Shown here piece after piece: positions 26,722 through 35,642 of a stretch of DNA of 56,616 nt. The DNA is taken from assembly GCA_016930515.1 (NCBI GenBank), contig JAFGGO010000173.1, positions 1-56,616 of the forward strand, given 5' to 3'. Numbering within the stretch: the first letter of the stretch is position 1; the number at the start of each line of letters is the position of its first letter. The position numbers were made by a program, and so were the translations under genes. The stretch comes from Promethearchaeota archaeon. GTDB lineage: Archaea > Asgardarchaeota > Lokiarchaeia > Sigyniarchaeales > SOKP01. The notes under the pieces were generated by a model. The model worked only from the letters and a program-made list of their open reading frames with translations, ran no database searches and had not been told where the DNA came from.

Positions 26722-28707
26722 ATGGTAAAAACTGAACGAATTATCTTTGATGCCAATTTTTTTATTATGGCTCGGGCGATCCAATCGAGAAATCTTTTAA
26801 AAAACCTGAAAGAAGCGGGAGAAGAACTCCACTTGGATTATTTTATATCTGAAGTCGTATTTAACGAGATTAAAGCCGCTGAAAATTATAAGAATAGGTT
26901 CCAAGCAATAGTGAATGTTGAGCTCGTGGAGGATTCGGAAGTTCGAGAGATAAAATCTACACTCAGCGAACATAACATCAGATTTCCCGCTCAGGATCCC
27001 GATTTATCATTACTAGTTATTGCTGAAAGGTTAATAAATAAGAACGATGGCATTCAAACACACCTCGTTACTGACGATTTCAAATTGGTAAAAAACGCTA
27101 GCTTATTGCTTAAAACGAAATTAAACATATTATCCCTCTCGAGTTTCATTCTAAAAATTCAGCAGACAGCATCTAAGCCAGCAATGAGAAATTATTTTAA
27201 AAATTTATGGAAAAGAAGTTTAGATTACACGCTCCATTACTTAGTAGAGCGTTCGAAAATATATCCTGCTGAGGCAAAGATACAATGGTTAATGGAAAGA
27301 GCAATAACCGTTACAAAAAATAGCATCATAAGTTCAGATACAGATATAGAAGAGAGTGCTATAAAATTCGAGGTTGGTGCCTCGAGATATTCAGAAGAAA
27401 TAGATATTTGTGAAAAATATATTGATAATCAAGAACTTCCTGCGAGCAAGGAAGAAAAGATAGCAGATATTCTTAATTTTTTAGCAAATTTGAAAATATC
27501 ACGAGAATATGTAATTAAAGCTCGAGAAGCTATAATTAAGAACGATTCGGTGAATGCTGTAAAATTGTTAAAAAAAGGAAATGGATTTTTAGTTTCCTTG
27601 CTCCAACTTGCGTCGGGACAATTAAAAAGCGTTAAAAATTACGATATAATCCAACAACTCATCTGTCAAGAAATAAGCAAGATGGAATTCTTGCGAGCTT
27701 TTATTCTCGTGTCATTGGGGAGAATCAGCAACGCAATTGAATCTCTCGAGCGCGCGGCATTGTTTTCAACAATCATTCACAATCACGCCACATGTTTAAC
27801 GCTCAATTACATTAAAGCATTGATATTTCTCTTTCATGGTCTTTACAATTCTGCCATAAAACAATACAATTTTACAGAAGAATTAGCAGAAATTTATGGA
27901 GATGAAAGATTAAAACTCAAAAGTGTGATTGGTAAGGCTATCTCGATTTATATTGGGGGCGAAGAAAAAGACGCGGCAATGAGCATCATGGAAGAAATAT
28001 CTAACATGGATTTGGAAAACAATCATCAAGATGCAATTGTAGTATTTAGCGAATTGGGAGACTATTTTCTAGCTCTTGGTCATTCTCAAATTGCTGCAAA
28101 TTTATATAATCAAGCCCTCGAAATCTCGATAGACTTCAACGAGATGGAACATAAAAGTGAAAATTTAATTAATAAATTAAAACGAGCTTATATTGCAACC
28201 GTTCTTGAAGGATACTCTACCACGGATGCAGGAGAAAAATTAGATGTTCTCTTGGATAAGGCTTATAATGTTAAGGATGTGGAGAAATATAACGATCAAA
28301 TAAAGAAGATTGCCAGCTTTAATGTGTTATTCTACACGCCATTTGAGTATATATCGGGTAAGAAAAAAATTATTCCTTACAGTAAATTACCGAAAGAACT
28401 CAAGAAGGATTATTTGGAAGTGGTTCACTTCGAAAAATCAAAGGAAAATAGCGATGAAATGTTATTTATAGTCTCTCATTACGAATTAGGTCTCTTGGGG
28501 GTGAAGTGCAAAACGGATATGTCCATCCAAGGCATCGCGGAAAATTATTCGCTAAAGATCAAACCAACGGCTCGCGTTAAGATTTATAAACCTGATGATG
28601 TTTCAAAGGATGTTTATCTGATCAGAGCTATTATAGAGATCACGAAAAAGGACGAATGTGAGATAGTCTATACGCTTCCTTCATTTTTTAAGCAATTAAA
28701 TTTATGA
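26722..28707 (+). CDS. PIN-domain ribonuclease fused to a helical TPR-like region
   Basis: A 661-aa protein. Residues 1-150 form a PIN nuclease domain: D10 in IIFDANFF, an acidic residue in FISEVVFNEI (E44/E49), D94 in AQDPDLSLLVI and D118/D119 in LVTDDFKL, so the metal-binding set is complete. Residues about 190-520 are helical with TPR-like repeats (NSAIKQYNFTEELAEIYGDE, SQIAANLYNQALEIS). The last 120 residues form a separate mixed domain. A TTG at 26713 is in frame, but ATG 26722 is preferred. PIN nucleases act on rRNA, tRNA or mRNA; unlike Nob1 it has no zinc ribbon. The target is unknown. Confidence 0.82.
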   Translation: MVKTERIIFDANFFIMARAIQSRNLLKNLKEAGEELHLDYFISEVVFNEIKAAENYKNRFQAIVNVELVEDSEVREIKSTLSEHNIRFPAQDPDLSLLVIAERLINKNDGIQTHLVTDDFKLVKNASLLLKTKLNILSLSSFILKIQQTASKPAMRNYFKNLWKRSLDYTLHYLVERSKIYPAEAKIQWLMERAITVTKNSIISSDTDIEESAIKFEVGASRYSEEIDICEKYIDNQELPASKEEKIADILNFLANLKISREYVIKAREAIIKNDSVNAVKLLKKGNGFLVSLLQLASGQLKSVKNYDIIQQLICQEISKMEFLRAFILVSLGRISNAIESLERAALFSTIIHNHATCLTLNYIKALIFLFHGLYNSAIKQYNFTEELAEIYGDERLKLKSVIGKAISIYIGGEEKDAAMSIMEEISNMDLENNHQDAIVVFSELGDYFLALGHSQIAANLYNQALEISIDFNEMEHKSENLINKLKRAYIATVLEGYSTTDAGEKLDVLLDKAYNVKDVEKYNDQIKKIASFNVLFYTPFEYISGKKKIIPYSKLPKELKKDYLEVVHFEKSKENSDEMLFIVSHYELGLLGVKCKTDMSIQGIAENYSLKIKPTARVKIYKPDDVSKDVYLIRAIIEITKKDECEIVYTLPSFFKQLNL

Positions 28708-28812
28708 GGAAGCTAAATAAATCTTACAAAAAGATAGTAATTGCCGTACTCGATGCCGAAAAATGACCCCGTTAACATGTTTCGAGTATCTAGCAATAAA
28801 TTTGAGAAATAC

Positions 28813-29085
28813 TTAACCCTTTCTTAAGTTTTTATCTCGTTGAGCGATTTGATGTCCGTGGACGGCACAACTAATGCAGTAATATTTTTTTGTCTGTGCG
28901 CCGAGTATTATCGTGCCAGACTTTTTGAGTTCTCCGTACATTCTAGCGTCGACTAATGAAGTTCGACGCGTTACCGCTTTTGCCTTGCTTCGAGCAACAA
29001 ACCTGCCGCATTTAGAGCATTGTACCTTGTTGTAGTTGCCCTTACTACTTCCTGTTTTTCCACCACTTTTTCTCTTCTTTGGCAT
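28813..29085 (-). CDS. rps26e: Small ribosomal subunit protein eS26 (S26e)
   Basis: A 90-aa eukaryote-type S26e. It has the basic N-terminus KKRKSGGKTGSSKG, the zinc-binding pair CSKCGRFV, the middle TRRTSLVDARMYGEL and the second pair CISCAVHGHQIAQR. S26e binds the mRNA exit channel of the small subunit and occurs in eukaryotes and only some archaeal lineages, including Asgard. The start is secure: AGGAGGT lies 5 bp before the ATG. A TATA-like AAATATTTAAAT lies upstream on the minus strand near 29150. Confidence 0.97.
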   Translation of the reverse strand: MPKKRKSGGKTGSSKGNYNKVQCSKCGRFVARSKAKAVTRRTSLVDARMYGELKKSGTIILGAQTKKYYCISCAVHGHQIAQRDKNLRKG

Positions 29086-29213
29086 GTCCTACCTCCTTTT
29101 CTTTGATTTACCGAAACAATCCTGTACTTGAGTTGGAAAATTAAGCAAAATTTAAATATTTTGTCATTTCCTCCAAACGACCGTCTACGATGTGGATCGA
29201 ATCCGTTTTTGAT

Positions 29214-29900
29214 TTAATCGTCTTGAACGCTTCCATTCTCCTTGTTAAGGCTATTAAATACAAAAAAAATGCGCTGACCTATAGTAATAATTAATAATCC
29301 CGAATAAACTAGAATCATTGTGGTAAAGAACCAGGTAATCGCCGTTCCTGTGAGATATTCGGATAGAAAATATATCCAGCTCTCAACAATCAATATTATC
29401 CATAAAAAAATCATTCTTTCAGCTCGTTCCATCCAACCCACGCCCTTCATGTTGAGACCCTCGTTTTCGGCTCGTGAACGAATGTAAGAAATCATGATAG
29501 TAATGAATAATAAAAGGAATCCAAACGCATAATTCACGAGATTACCATAAATTAAACCTAAGACGAGAGTAGCATCTGATATTCTATCTAAGTTTGAATC
29601 TAAAAAGGCCCCAGCTTTCGATGCCCTTCCTGATTTTCTTGCTAAAGAGCCATCCAGGATATCAAAGATACCGGAAAATGCTAGCAATAAAGGAGCTACC
29701 CAAGCGAAAAAAATATGTGAACGAGTAAAACCAAGGGCGATAAAACACGCGGCCCCAATTGAACATAAGAAACCAAGATAAGAAAGAGTATTTGGCTTTA
29801 TTCTTTTTTTAATTAAAAATTCCACGGGACCGTTCACGAGTTTTTCAACAAAACCGTTCTGGCGTTCTCTTTTTGCAGGTAAAATGTTCTCACTGTTCAT
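29214..29900 (-). CDS. CDP-alcohol phosphatidyltransferase (archaetidylinositol-phosphate-synthase-like)
   Basis: A 228-aa membrane enzyme with about five to six spans and the complete signature D-G-x2-A-R-x8-G-x3-D-x3-D (DGSLARKSGRASKAGAFLDS, then N-L-D-R). The later GVGWMERAERM stretch is typical of archaeal archaetidylinositol phosphate synthases. It would transfer an alcohol phosphate onto CDP-archaeol to make polar headgroups. Headgroup specificity is inferred, not shown. It lies between rps26e and trmY on the same strand. Confidence 0.88.
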   Translation of the reverse strand: MNSENILPAKRERQNGFVEKLVNGPVEFLIKKRIKPNTLSYLGFLCSIGAACFIALGFTRSHIFFAWVAPLLLAFSGIFDILDGSLARKSGRASKAGAFLDSNLDRISDATLVLGLIYGNLVNYAFGFLLLFITIMISYIRSRAENEGLNMKGVGWMERAERMIFLWIILIVESWIYFLSEYLTGTAITWFFTTMILVYSGLLIITIGQRIFFVFNSLNKENGSVQDD

Positions 29901-29969
29901 TTATGAGGCCTTTTACAGATAGGTGCTTTAAAAACAATAACATAGAAAGTACTACCTTAAATAAAAAAT

Positions 29970-30557
29970 TTATTTTTTCCTTTCCAAGTAAATTTGAATG
30001 AGGCGAATGATGCTACTTGCTAAATAGGATTTTGGACCAAAACTTAAATTTGATAGATTAAAGCGGCATATTTCCTCTGAACTTACGAAATCTCCTGATT
30101 GGTTTCCAATCACGAAAGCTCGCTTTATGGATGGAATAAATTGGAGTTCCCTTAAAAAATCTTTACCTCTCTCTTCTAATATGTAAATGGTATATTTTTT
30201 TTGCATCAATTCATTAATAATATCAATAATTGTTGCGATCTTTATCGGAACATTTCGTAAAGAATCTGGAGAGTTTCGTTGAATTAATTCAACCATCGCT
30301 TTTGCGAGTTTTAACTCGTTCTTAGGAAAAGTTTGATAATCCAACTTGTTTGTATCAAAGATAAACGCTCCATAATTCCCTAAAAATGTCCATATTTGAG
30401 TGTCTTCTATAAAAGAATCGTCACGAATTAATGCCGCTAAAACGCACCTTGCGATGACATCTAATCGTCCCGAAGATCCTGGAAGGTCCTTGATCGTATA
30501 TTTCTCTAAATTAATCGTATCTGATTTGATAATGAATATCGTGCTCAAAGTAACCAA
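29970..30557 (-). CDS. trmY: tRNA (pseudouridine54-N1)-methyltransferase TrmY
   Basis: A 195-aa SPOUT methyltransferase. The N-terminal block IKDLPGSSGRLDVIARCVLAAL is the TrmY signature, and the knot region YILEERGKDF ... AFVIGNQSGDF matches the SAM-binding trefoil. It makes N1-methylpseudouridine at tRNA position 54, a modification found in many archaea. Start codons available are TTG 30557 and TTG 30548; the second would begin immediately before the first strand. It is divergent from the ABC-2 ATPase gene. Confidence 0.87.
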   Translation of the reverse strand: MVTLSTIFIIKSDTINLEKYTIKDLPGSSGRLDVIARCVLAALIRDDSFIEDTQIWTFLGNYGAFIFDTNKLDYQTFPKNELKLAKAMVELIQRNSPDSLRNVPIKIATIIDIINELMQKKYTIYILEERGKDFLRELQFIPSIKRAFVIGNQSGDFVSSEEICRFNLSNLSFGPKSYLASSIIRLIQIYLERKK

Positions 30558-30633
30558 CTATTGGACTATGATTTATTTTAAATTAAAGGATTGTATATTA
30601 ATATTAGATAATTTATGTAAAGATAATAATACA

Positions 30634-31401
30634 ATGAATGATTCGTACATTATTGAAGTTAAAAACCTTAAAAAAACTTACGCTGGAAAAAAATACTTTG
30701 AAGATATCAACGCAGTTAACGACATCTCGTTTGATGTAAAGAAAGGAGAACTTTTTGGGCTGTTAGGTCCAAATGGAGCAGGTAAGACTACAACAATTGG
30801 AATGCTCTGTGGACTAATCATTCCAACGAGTGGTGTTGCTAAGGTTGGTGGCTTGAATGTACAGGAAAAATCCTACGATATCAAGAAATTTATAGGTGTC
30901 TGTCCACAAGAAGTGTCTGTATATAAATTTCTTAACGCTCGAGAAAATATTGAGCTCTTTGGTTCTACATACTTGATGGAAAAGAAAGAATTGACCAATA
31001 GAACTAATAAGTTCCTAGAACTTTTTGGACTTTTAAGGGCGAGTGGTCGAAAGGTTAAAGAATTCAGTGGAGGAATGCTACGACAATTAAATCTCATTCT
31101 GGCAATCATTCACGATCCCGATATCTTATTTCTTGACGAGCCCACCGTGGGAATGGATCCACGAGTGCGTAGATCAACTTGGGATGTCATAATATCTTTA
31201 AAAGAGCAAGGTAAAACAATCGTTTTAACAACGCATTATATGGAAGAAGCCGAATCTCTTTGTGATCGGGTGGCGATTGTGGATTATGGAGAACTTATTG
31301 ATTTGGGTACTCCAAGAGAATTAATAGGCAAACACGATAGCAAGAACCTCGAAGAAGTATTCATGAAAATCACGGGTCGAAGGATAGTGGAGGGGATGTA
31401 A
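30634..31401 (+). CDS. ABC-2 type transporter ATPase
   Basis: A 255-aa ATPase of the CcmA/DrrA class. It has Walker A GPNGAGKTTT, signature FSGGMLRQLNLILAI, Walker B ILFLDEPTVGMD and the H-loop TTHYMEEAE. The frame is open 78 codons further upstream, but that part overlaps divergent trmY and has no domain content; ATG 30634 begins right at the first strand. The permease follows directly. The pair exports drugs, lipids or polysaccharides; the substrate is unknown. Confidence 0.92.
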   Translation: MNDSYIIEVKNLKKTYAGKKYFEDINAVNDISFDVKKGELFGLLGPNGAGKTTTIGMLCGLIIPTSGVAKVGGLNVQEKSYDIKKFIGVCPQEVSVYKFLNARENIELFGSTYLMEKKELTNRTNKFLELFGLLRASGRKVKEFSGGMLRQLNLILAIIHDPDILFLDEPTVGMDPRVRRSTWDVIISLKEQGKTIVLTTHYMEEAESLCDRVAIVDYGELIDLGTPRELIGKHDSKNLEEVFMKITGRRIVEGM

Positions 31402-31405
31402 CACG

Positions 31406-32158
31406 CTGAAACTGAAAAGGATTAAACCATTTGTTATTGTAGAAATAAAAAAGTTTGTTAGAGATCCAGTTTATCTTTTCATGCTCCTTCTATTTCCAAT
31501 AATGTTGGTCATTGCGTTTTACTTGGCGTTCAATCAAACTCCGAGCGGAATTGAAGGAATGTCCCAATTTGATGTCATGGTTCCTGGCTTGTATGCTTTT
31601 GGAACTATATTCATCACCATGCTCGTCGCTCAATCGTTTACAGAAAGTCGAGAAACAGGTCTATTAAAACGAATTTCTCTCACCCCAACCACTTCAGGCG
31701 AATTCGTTTTAAGTCAGGGTTTCGCAAATATATTTATCTCCCTCATTCAAATGGCTATTATCCTAGTGCTTTCTTTAATATTGGGATTTCAAGCTGAAAC
31801 TGGTGTTGATGGATTTATAATGGTGTTTTTCCTCATGGGCTTGCTTTCCATTTGTTCCGTTGGATTTGGTCTCATCACTGCATCAATTTCAAAGAACGCA
31901 GGAACCGCAACGGCATTTGCATTTCTTTTTATCTTACCCCAAATGTTTTTCGGAACTTTCGTGCCATTAAACGACGCCACGAAAGTAATTAGCGTCATAC
32001 TCCCTAGCTATTATGTTACTGACGCAATAACCTTAATTTTTAACGGTACTCCAATGCTAGAATTTCGTATATGGGCGGATTTTGTAATTGTCGCGTTAAT
32101 GGGCGTTGCGATCTTTTTTGTTGGCGTTCAAGTGTTTGAGAAATATGGCCGAAAATAA
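31406..32158 (+). CDS. ABC-2 type transporter permease
   Basis: A permease of about 250 aa with six membrane spans and the ABC-2 motif region ESRETGLLKRISLTPTT. The first ATG (31481) would begin inside the first span and remove the amphipathic entry helix. The frame is open back to 31388, and the upstream codons encode LKLKRIKPFVIVEIKKFVRD, exactly the expected elbow helix. No ATG, GTG or TTG is in frame there. A GGAGGGGAT (31389-31397) overlapping the end of the ATPase gene precedes CTG codons at 31406 and 31412, so CTG initiation is proposed. Confidence 0.85.
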   Translation: MKLKRIKPFVIVEIKKFVRDPVYLFMLLLFPIMLVIAFYLAFNQTPSGIEGMSQFDVMVPGLYAFGTIFITMLVAQSFTESRETGLLKRISLTPTTSGEFVLSQGFANIFISLIQMAIILVLSLILGFQAETGVDGFIMVFFLMGLLSICSVGFGLITASISKNAGTATAFAFLFILPQMFFGTFVPLNDATKVISVILPSYYVTDAITLIFNGTPMLEFRIWADFVIVALMGVAIFFVGVQVFEKYGRK

Positions 32159-32248
32159 AGCTCTCCTTTTTACAAAAAAATTTATAGGACCACTTTTTCT
32201 ATTTTTTTAAATTTCAAGTCAAGAAAAAATTGAACGAATTCATATAAA

Positions 32249-32704
32249 ATGCATTTGGTTCTCTCTTATTTTCATAGGATCAAAGGTCCCAACATTTACC
32301 TATCTTTTCCTGAGGTTCAACTGGAGCAGGACATCATCAACAAGCTTATGAAATTCTTTGACCTTGATATAAACGAGACATTTTTTGAAATCGTCCTGAT
32401 CAACCGAAAGCGAAGGATTCTGAACCTATATTTCGAAATACCTTCAGAGTGGGCACGAGGAAAAGTCGAAATGGCCATGCTCTCTCTTATCATGAAGATC
32501 GAGTATGATTCTCGCTTGACCTGGTCGTTCTTAATAGATGCTTCACATAAAATTATTTCCACGCCAAACATCTTCAAGGCCTTCTACAAGCACGATGATT
32601 TCAGGGAAGATGATATCGAAATCGATGTGTATTATGAGGGGATAAAAAATATCTTATTTGATTGCTTGGATGGGCTCATCGACCGTATGGAAAAAAAAGG
32701 CTAA
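32249..32704 (+). CDS. Hypothetical small protein, possible longin/Roadblock-like fold
   Basis: A 151-aa soluble protein. The N-terminal strand-loop-strand pattern HLVLSYFHRIKGPNIYLSFPE, followed by a helix and IVLINRKRRILNLYFEIP, suggests an alpha-beta fold of the longin/profilin-like kind common in Asgard GTPase-associated proteins. This is a pattern impression only; I do not recognise the family. It stands alone, 90 bp after the ABC-2 permease and 385 bp from the Roadblock gene. Confidence 0.6.
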   Translation: MHLVLSYFHRIKGPNIYLSFPEVQLEQDIINKLMKFFDLDINETFFEIVLINRKRRILNLYFEIPSEWARGKVEMAMLSLIMKIEYDSRLTWSFLIDASHKIISTPNIFKAFYKHDDFREDDIEIDVYYEGIKNILFDCLDGLIDRMEKKG

Positions 32705-33089
32705 TCTTTAATTGCTTGTCGCGATACCTATTTATTGGGAAAGCGATGACGAAATAATTGCATTATCGAGGACTTTTAGGACACTTGGATGATTAAAAGT
32801 GCAAACAAATGCAAACATTCGGAGTTCCAATAATCAATACTTCCCCTGCAATACATATGGGCTCTTTACCAAGCAACGGTGGGAACCAAAGCGATGAGGT
32901 CAGAGTCAGAATTCCCAATTGCAGATATGATTATTTCCCAAAAGGCGTGCGAGTTAGCGCCTGACACGAGAGAACGTTTTTGATGGTAAGGAATCTCCTT
33001 CGCATGAAAAAATCGTGTTAGTGTCTCAGGCAACAGCGCACGCTGATTTCAATCAGAAATTAATAATCATTAATATACATTGATTGTTC
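32705..33089. other. 385-bp region without a confident gene; possible structured RNA or 51-codon ORF
   Basis: The segment 32800-33060 is visibly richer in G and C than other gaps. It contains a 51-codon ATG frame (32809-32964) without clear promoter or Shine-Dalgarno. A nine-base GCCTGACAC (32959-32967) can pair with GTGTCTCAGGC (33021-33031) with a two-base bulge. I found no tRNA, SRP or RNase P signature. It may hold a small RNA or the remains of a gene. Confidence 0.3.
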
Positions 33090-33557
33090 TTAAAATGTGA
33101 GGTCAGAAGAGAGTAATTCTTTCAATTTATCGCTCGAACTCGTCTTATCGTCCTTTAAATATGCAGTTAAGATTTTTGCGATTTGTGGTGCCCATTTCTT
33201 TAAAAGGGCGCGTATGAACCCTATTTGAACATTTGAATCGGTTGCAATGCATAACACACCACTACCAATCTTTGCCGCAAATATCATTCCATCTTGGTAT
33301 TCAGTAATCTGAACGCGAATGCCTCCATATCCCAGAATTTGCCCTTGTTCTTCTCCTGCAACAAATACTGCCCCTCCAATTGCACCAATCTTTTCAACCG
33401 AGGTATCATTGTCGATAAAATGGAACTTTGATTCGTTAAGTATCGTAATACCCGTCTCGTCGATGATGAGTGCGTGTTTTAAACCAGCCGTGCTATTTAT
33501 AATCGTGTTGAGTATTTTTTTTAAAATTTGTTCGTCTTGAGAATATCTCACTTTCAT
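33090..33557 (-). CDS. Roadblock/LC7-domain protein
   Basis: A protein of about 155 aa with one Roadblock/LC7 domain: helix ILKKILNTIINSTAGLKHALIIDETGITIL, the strand GGAVFVAGEEQGQILGYGGIRVQI, then GMIFAAKIGSGVLCIATDSNVQIGFIRALLKKW. In bacteria and archaea these pair with small Ras-like GTPases (MglB type), and Asgard genomes carry many. No GTPase is adjacent. The frame also offers GTG 33566 and GTG 33560; ATG 33557 places the start just before the first helix. Confidence 0.85.
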   Translation of the reverse strand: MKVRYSQDEQILKKILNTIINSTAGLKHALIIDETGITILNESKFHFIDNDTSVEKIGAIGGAVFVAGEEQGQILGYGGIRVQITEYQDGMIFAAKIGSGVLCIATDSNVQIGFIRALLKKWAPQIAKILTAYLKDDKTSSSDKLKELLSSDLTF

Positions 33558-33719
33558 CACTCGCACTTTTCACTTCTTTAGGATCGCATTTGGCGTTTTA
33601 TTGCAGAAGCTTGAAATTACACACATAAATTCTTATACATTAAAAATTAAAAAAATTCGTTCAAATAAATTTAGCCATAATTGATATATGTTATCCCCAA
33701 TAGAGAATACAAATTTCAA

Positions 33720-34070
33720 TTAAAAAAGTGTCTGAAGCGATAAAATCTCATCTAGTTTTTTGTTTTTATATTCTGTTTTGGAAATATTCTTCTTTTTTAA
33801 CAAGAGCAGCAATTTAATTGTTTTTTCCTTGTTGAGATCCATGATTAATTTTATATGGTTCGGATTGAAAACCTTGTTTTTTCTATTCGAAATTGCCATC
33901 AAGGCTAATTCATTTTCCAAAAATTTATTAGGGTCGTTTTTTGGAATTTTTGAAGACAAAATAAAACCGTCTTTATCACAAATCACGCCAGCGTAAAATT
34001 GGTCCGAAAGTTTTTTCGATATGTCATGTAAAAAATAATCAACTTCACTTTCGCTAAGTAATTTAACCAC
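33720..34070 (-). CDS. Divergent Roadblock-like protein
   Basis: The core (VDYFLHDISKKLSDQFYAGVICDKDGFILSSKIP, then ELALMAIS) resembles a Roadblock/LC7 domain, including the D-K-D-G-F turn followed by an alanine-rich helix. The frame is open to a TTG at 34148, but the first 26 residues have no domain character; GTG 34070 gives a 116-aa protein, the normal Roadblock length, and is used here. The C-terminus is lysine-rich. It is on the same strand as the Roadblock gene at 33090 and downstream of tfb. Confidence 0.5.
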   Translation of the reverse strand: MVKLLSESEVDYFLHDISKKLSDQFYAGVICDKDGFILSSKIPKNDPNKFLENELALMAISNRKNKVFNPNHIKLIMDLNKEKTIKLLLLLKKKNISKTEYKNKKLDEILSLQTLF

Positions 34071-34197
34071 GATTAACACTATTGATATTACGATAGTTTC
34101 TTTTGAATAAAAAAATCGTTTTGAATGATAAACCTGAATGTCATTCAAGTAATATTTATATGATTATTAATGAAAAAACAAAATATGGAAAAAGCAA

Positions 34198-35139
34198 TTA
34201 ATCTCTCTTTTTTTTGAGGGATATTGATAAGTTCAAGCTTTCAACAAGTTCGGAAAGGCGATTGCGTACAGTCACTTCCGTGACACCTGCTGCTTGAGCA
34301 ATCTCTTTCTGTGTTCTCCGCTCCCTTATGAGCATTGAGGCGGCATAAATAGCTGCGGCACAAAGACCCACCGGAGCTCTTCCAGATGTTAACCCCCTTC
34401 TTTCAGATTCGTTTATAATTTTTTTTGCTACTTTTTGGCACTCGGGACTTAAACGAAGCTCGGATATGAATCGAGGTAAGAAATCAGAAGCCTTGGTTGG
34501 ATTCAGATTCAAGAGTAGTTCCATTGAAATAAACCTGAAAGACCTGCTGATCTCTTTCTTATCAACTCGAGCAACTTCAGCAATCTCGTTTAAGGTACGA
34601 GGAACTTGAAACCTCCTGCACGCTGCGTACAAGCTTGCTGCGGCAACTCCTTCGATGCTTCTACCTCGAATGAGGTGTCTTTCTACGGCGTCCCTATAGA
34701 TTTTTGCGGCGCTTTCGCGCAAGTTTTTTTGCAAGTCGAGATTGGACGCCATCCTATCGAGTTCGCTCAGGGCGAATGTCAAGTTTCTTTCCGTTGCATC
34801 CGAGACGCGAATCCTACTCTGCCATTTTCGAAGCCGATAAATTTGACCTCGCAATTTTGCCGGGATTTCCTTGCCGAAAATATCCTTGTTTTTCCAATCA
34901 ATCATGGTACTCAGGCCCTTGTCGTGGATCATGTAAGTCATGGGAGCTCCCGTCCGAGTTCTCTTTTTTTTTTGATCGGAATCGAAAGCACGCCATTCTG
35001 GACCTCGATCGATGTGTTTTTCGGAATGAACGAGACCACACTCCTCGCAAACCGTATGTCCCCTATTTTCGTCGAAAAATATATGTTTTCCGCATTCAGA
35101 ACAAGTTTTTCCCTCAACAGGCTGTTCCTTCGTGAACAT
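34198..35139 (-). CDS. tfb: Transcription initiation factor TFB
   Basis: Archaeal TFIIB homologue, about 313 aa. The N-terminal zinc ribbon CSECGKHIF ... CEECGLV is followed by the B-reader/linker [19 protein letters not shown] and two cyclin repeats (about 110-205 and 210-305), the second ending in the helix-turn-helix [13 protein letters not shown] that reads the BRE. A GTG at 35172 would add 11 residues; ATG 35139, just before the ribbon, fits the family better. It follows gar1 closely on the same strand, an arrangement conserved in many archaea. Confidence 0.96.
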   Translation of the reverse strand: MFTKEQPVEGKTCSECGKHIFFDENRGHTVCEECGLVHSEKHIDRGPEWRAFDSDQKKKRTRTGAPMTYMIHDKGLSTMIDWKNKDIFGKEIPAKLRGQIYRLRKWQSRIRVSDATERNLTFALSELDRMASNLDLQKNLRESAAKIYRDAVERHLIRGRSIEGVAAASLYAACRRFQVPRTLNEIAEVARVDKKEISRSFRFISMELLLNLNPTKASDFLPRFISELRLSPECQKVAKKIINESERRGLTSGRAPVGLCAAAIYAASMLIRERRTQKEIAQAAGVTEVTVRNRLSELVESLNLSISLKKKRD

Positions 35140-35193
35140 TTTTAATTCTTTCCAGCTCGAAATGAATTGCACACCTTCAGGTTGTTGTAATCG

Positions 35194-35466
35194 TTAAGAT
35201 ATTTTGGCATATACGCTTAGATTGGGGTCAAATTCCAGTGATTTATTCGTGCTAATCGAAATAAACGGAAGATCGACCGGTCCAAAAATGTCTTTAATAC
35301 GACCAATTTCGTCGTAATTCTCATCGTAAATCGGTTTTTTAAAGATTTTTTCGAGGTCGCGATTCCATTTTTTCATTCGAAAAATAAGATGTTTTCTTGA
35401 CTTTCCGAGATAAAACAAGTCTAATTTAATCCAGTTTTTCAAGGCTCGAAGGTATCCCACAATCAT
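35194..35466 (-). CDS. gar1: H/ACA RNP protein Gar1
   Basis: A 90-aa protein. The second half (KKPIYDENYDEIGRIKDIFG, then PVDLPFISIS) is the Gar1 beta-barrel core. Gar1 binds Cbf5 in H/ACA guide ribonucleoproteins for rRNA pseudouridylation. The N-terminal 30 residues are basic and could partly be untranslated: internal ATG 35379 (MKKWNRDL) would still give the whole domain. It is upstream of tfb in a probable two-gene operon. A TATA-like TTTATAAGG lies about 25 bp before the first ATG. Confidence 0.85.
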   Translation of the reverse strand: MIVGYLRALKNWIKLDLFYLGKSRKHLIFRMKKWNRDLEKIFKKPIYDENYDEIGRIKDIFGPVDLPFISISTNKSLEFDPNLSVYAKIS

Positions 35467-35530
35467 TTTTTATATGTTATTTCCTTATAAACCTATATTC
35501 AATTTAAAGGTAATTATTTTCCATGTTTAC

Positions 35531-35545
35531 ACGCTTTAAAAGCGT
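35531..35545. promoter_or_regulatory. 15-bp palindrome upstream of gar1-tfb
   Basis: ACGCTTT and AAAGCGT around a single base. It lies about 65 bp upstream of the gar1 start and upstream of its TATA-like element, in the gap between raSEA and gar1. Read on the plus strand it is followed by five T. It could be an operator. Confidence 0.35.
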
Positions 35546-35642
35546 TTTTATGAGCATTATTGCTCTAGAAATCAATGATATTATTGTAGAAAATCATATA
35601 CTCAGGCGAACACATATCCTGTGATTATTTTATAAAGAAAAA

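Noticed and set aside
30400..30633. N-terminal extension of the ABC-2 ATPase
   Set aside because: It overlaps divergent trmY and contributes no domain; ATG 30634 is directly before the first strand.
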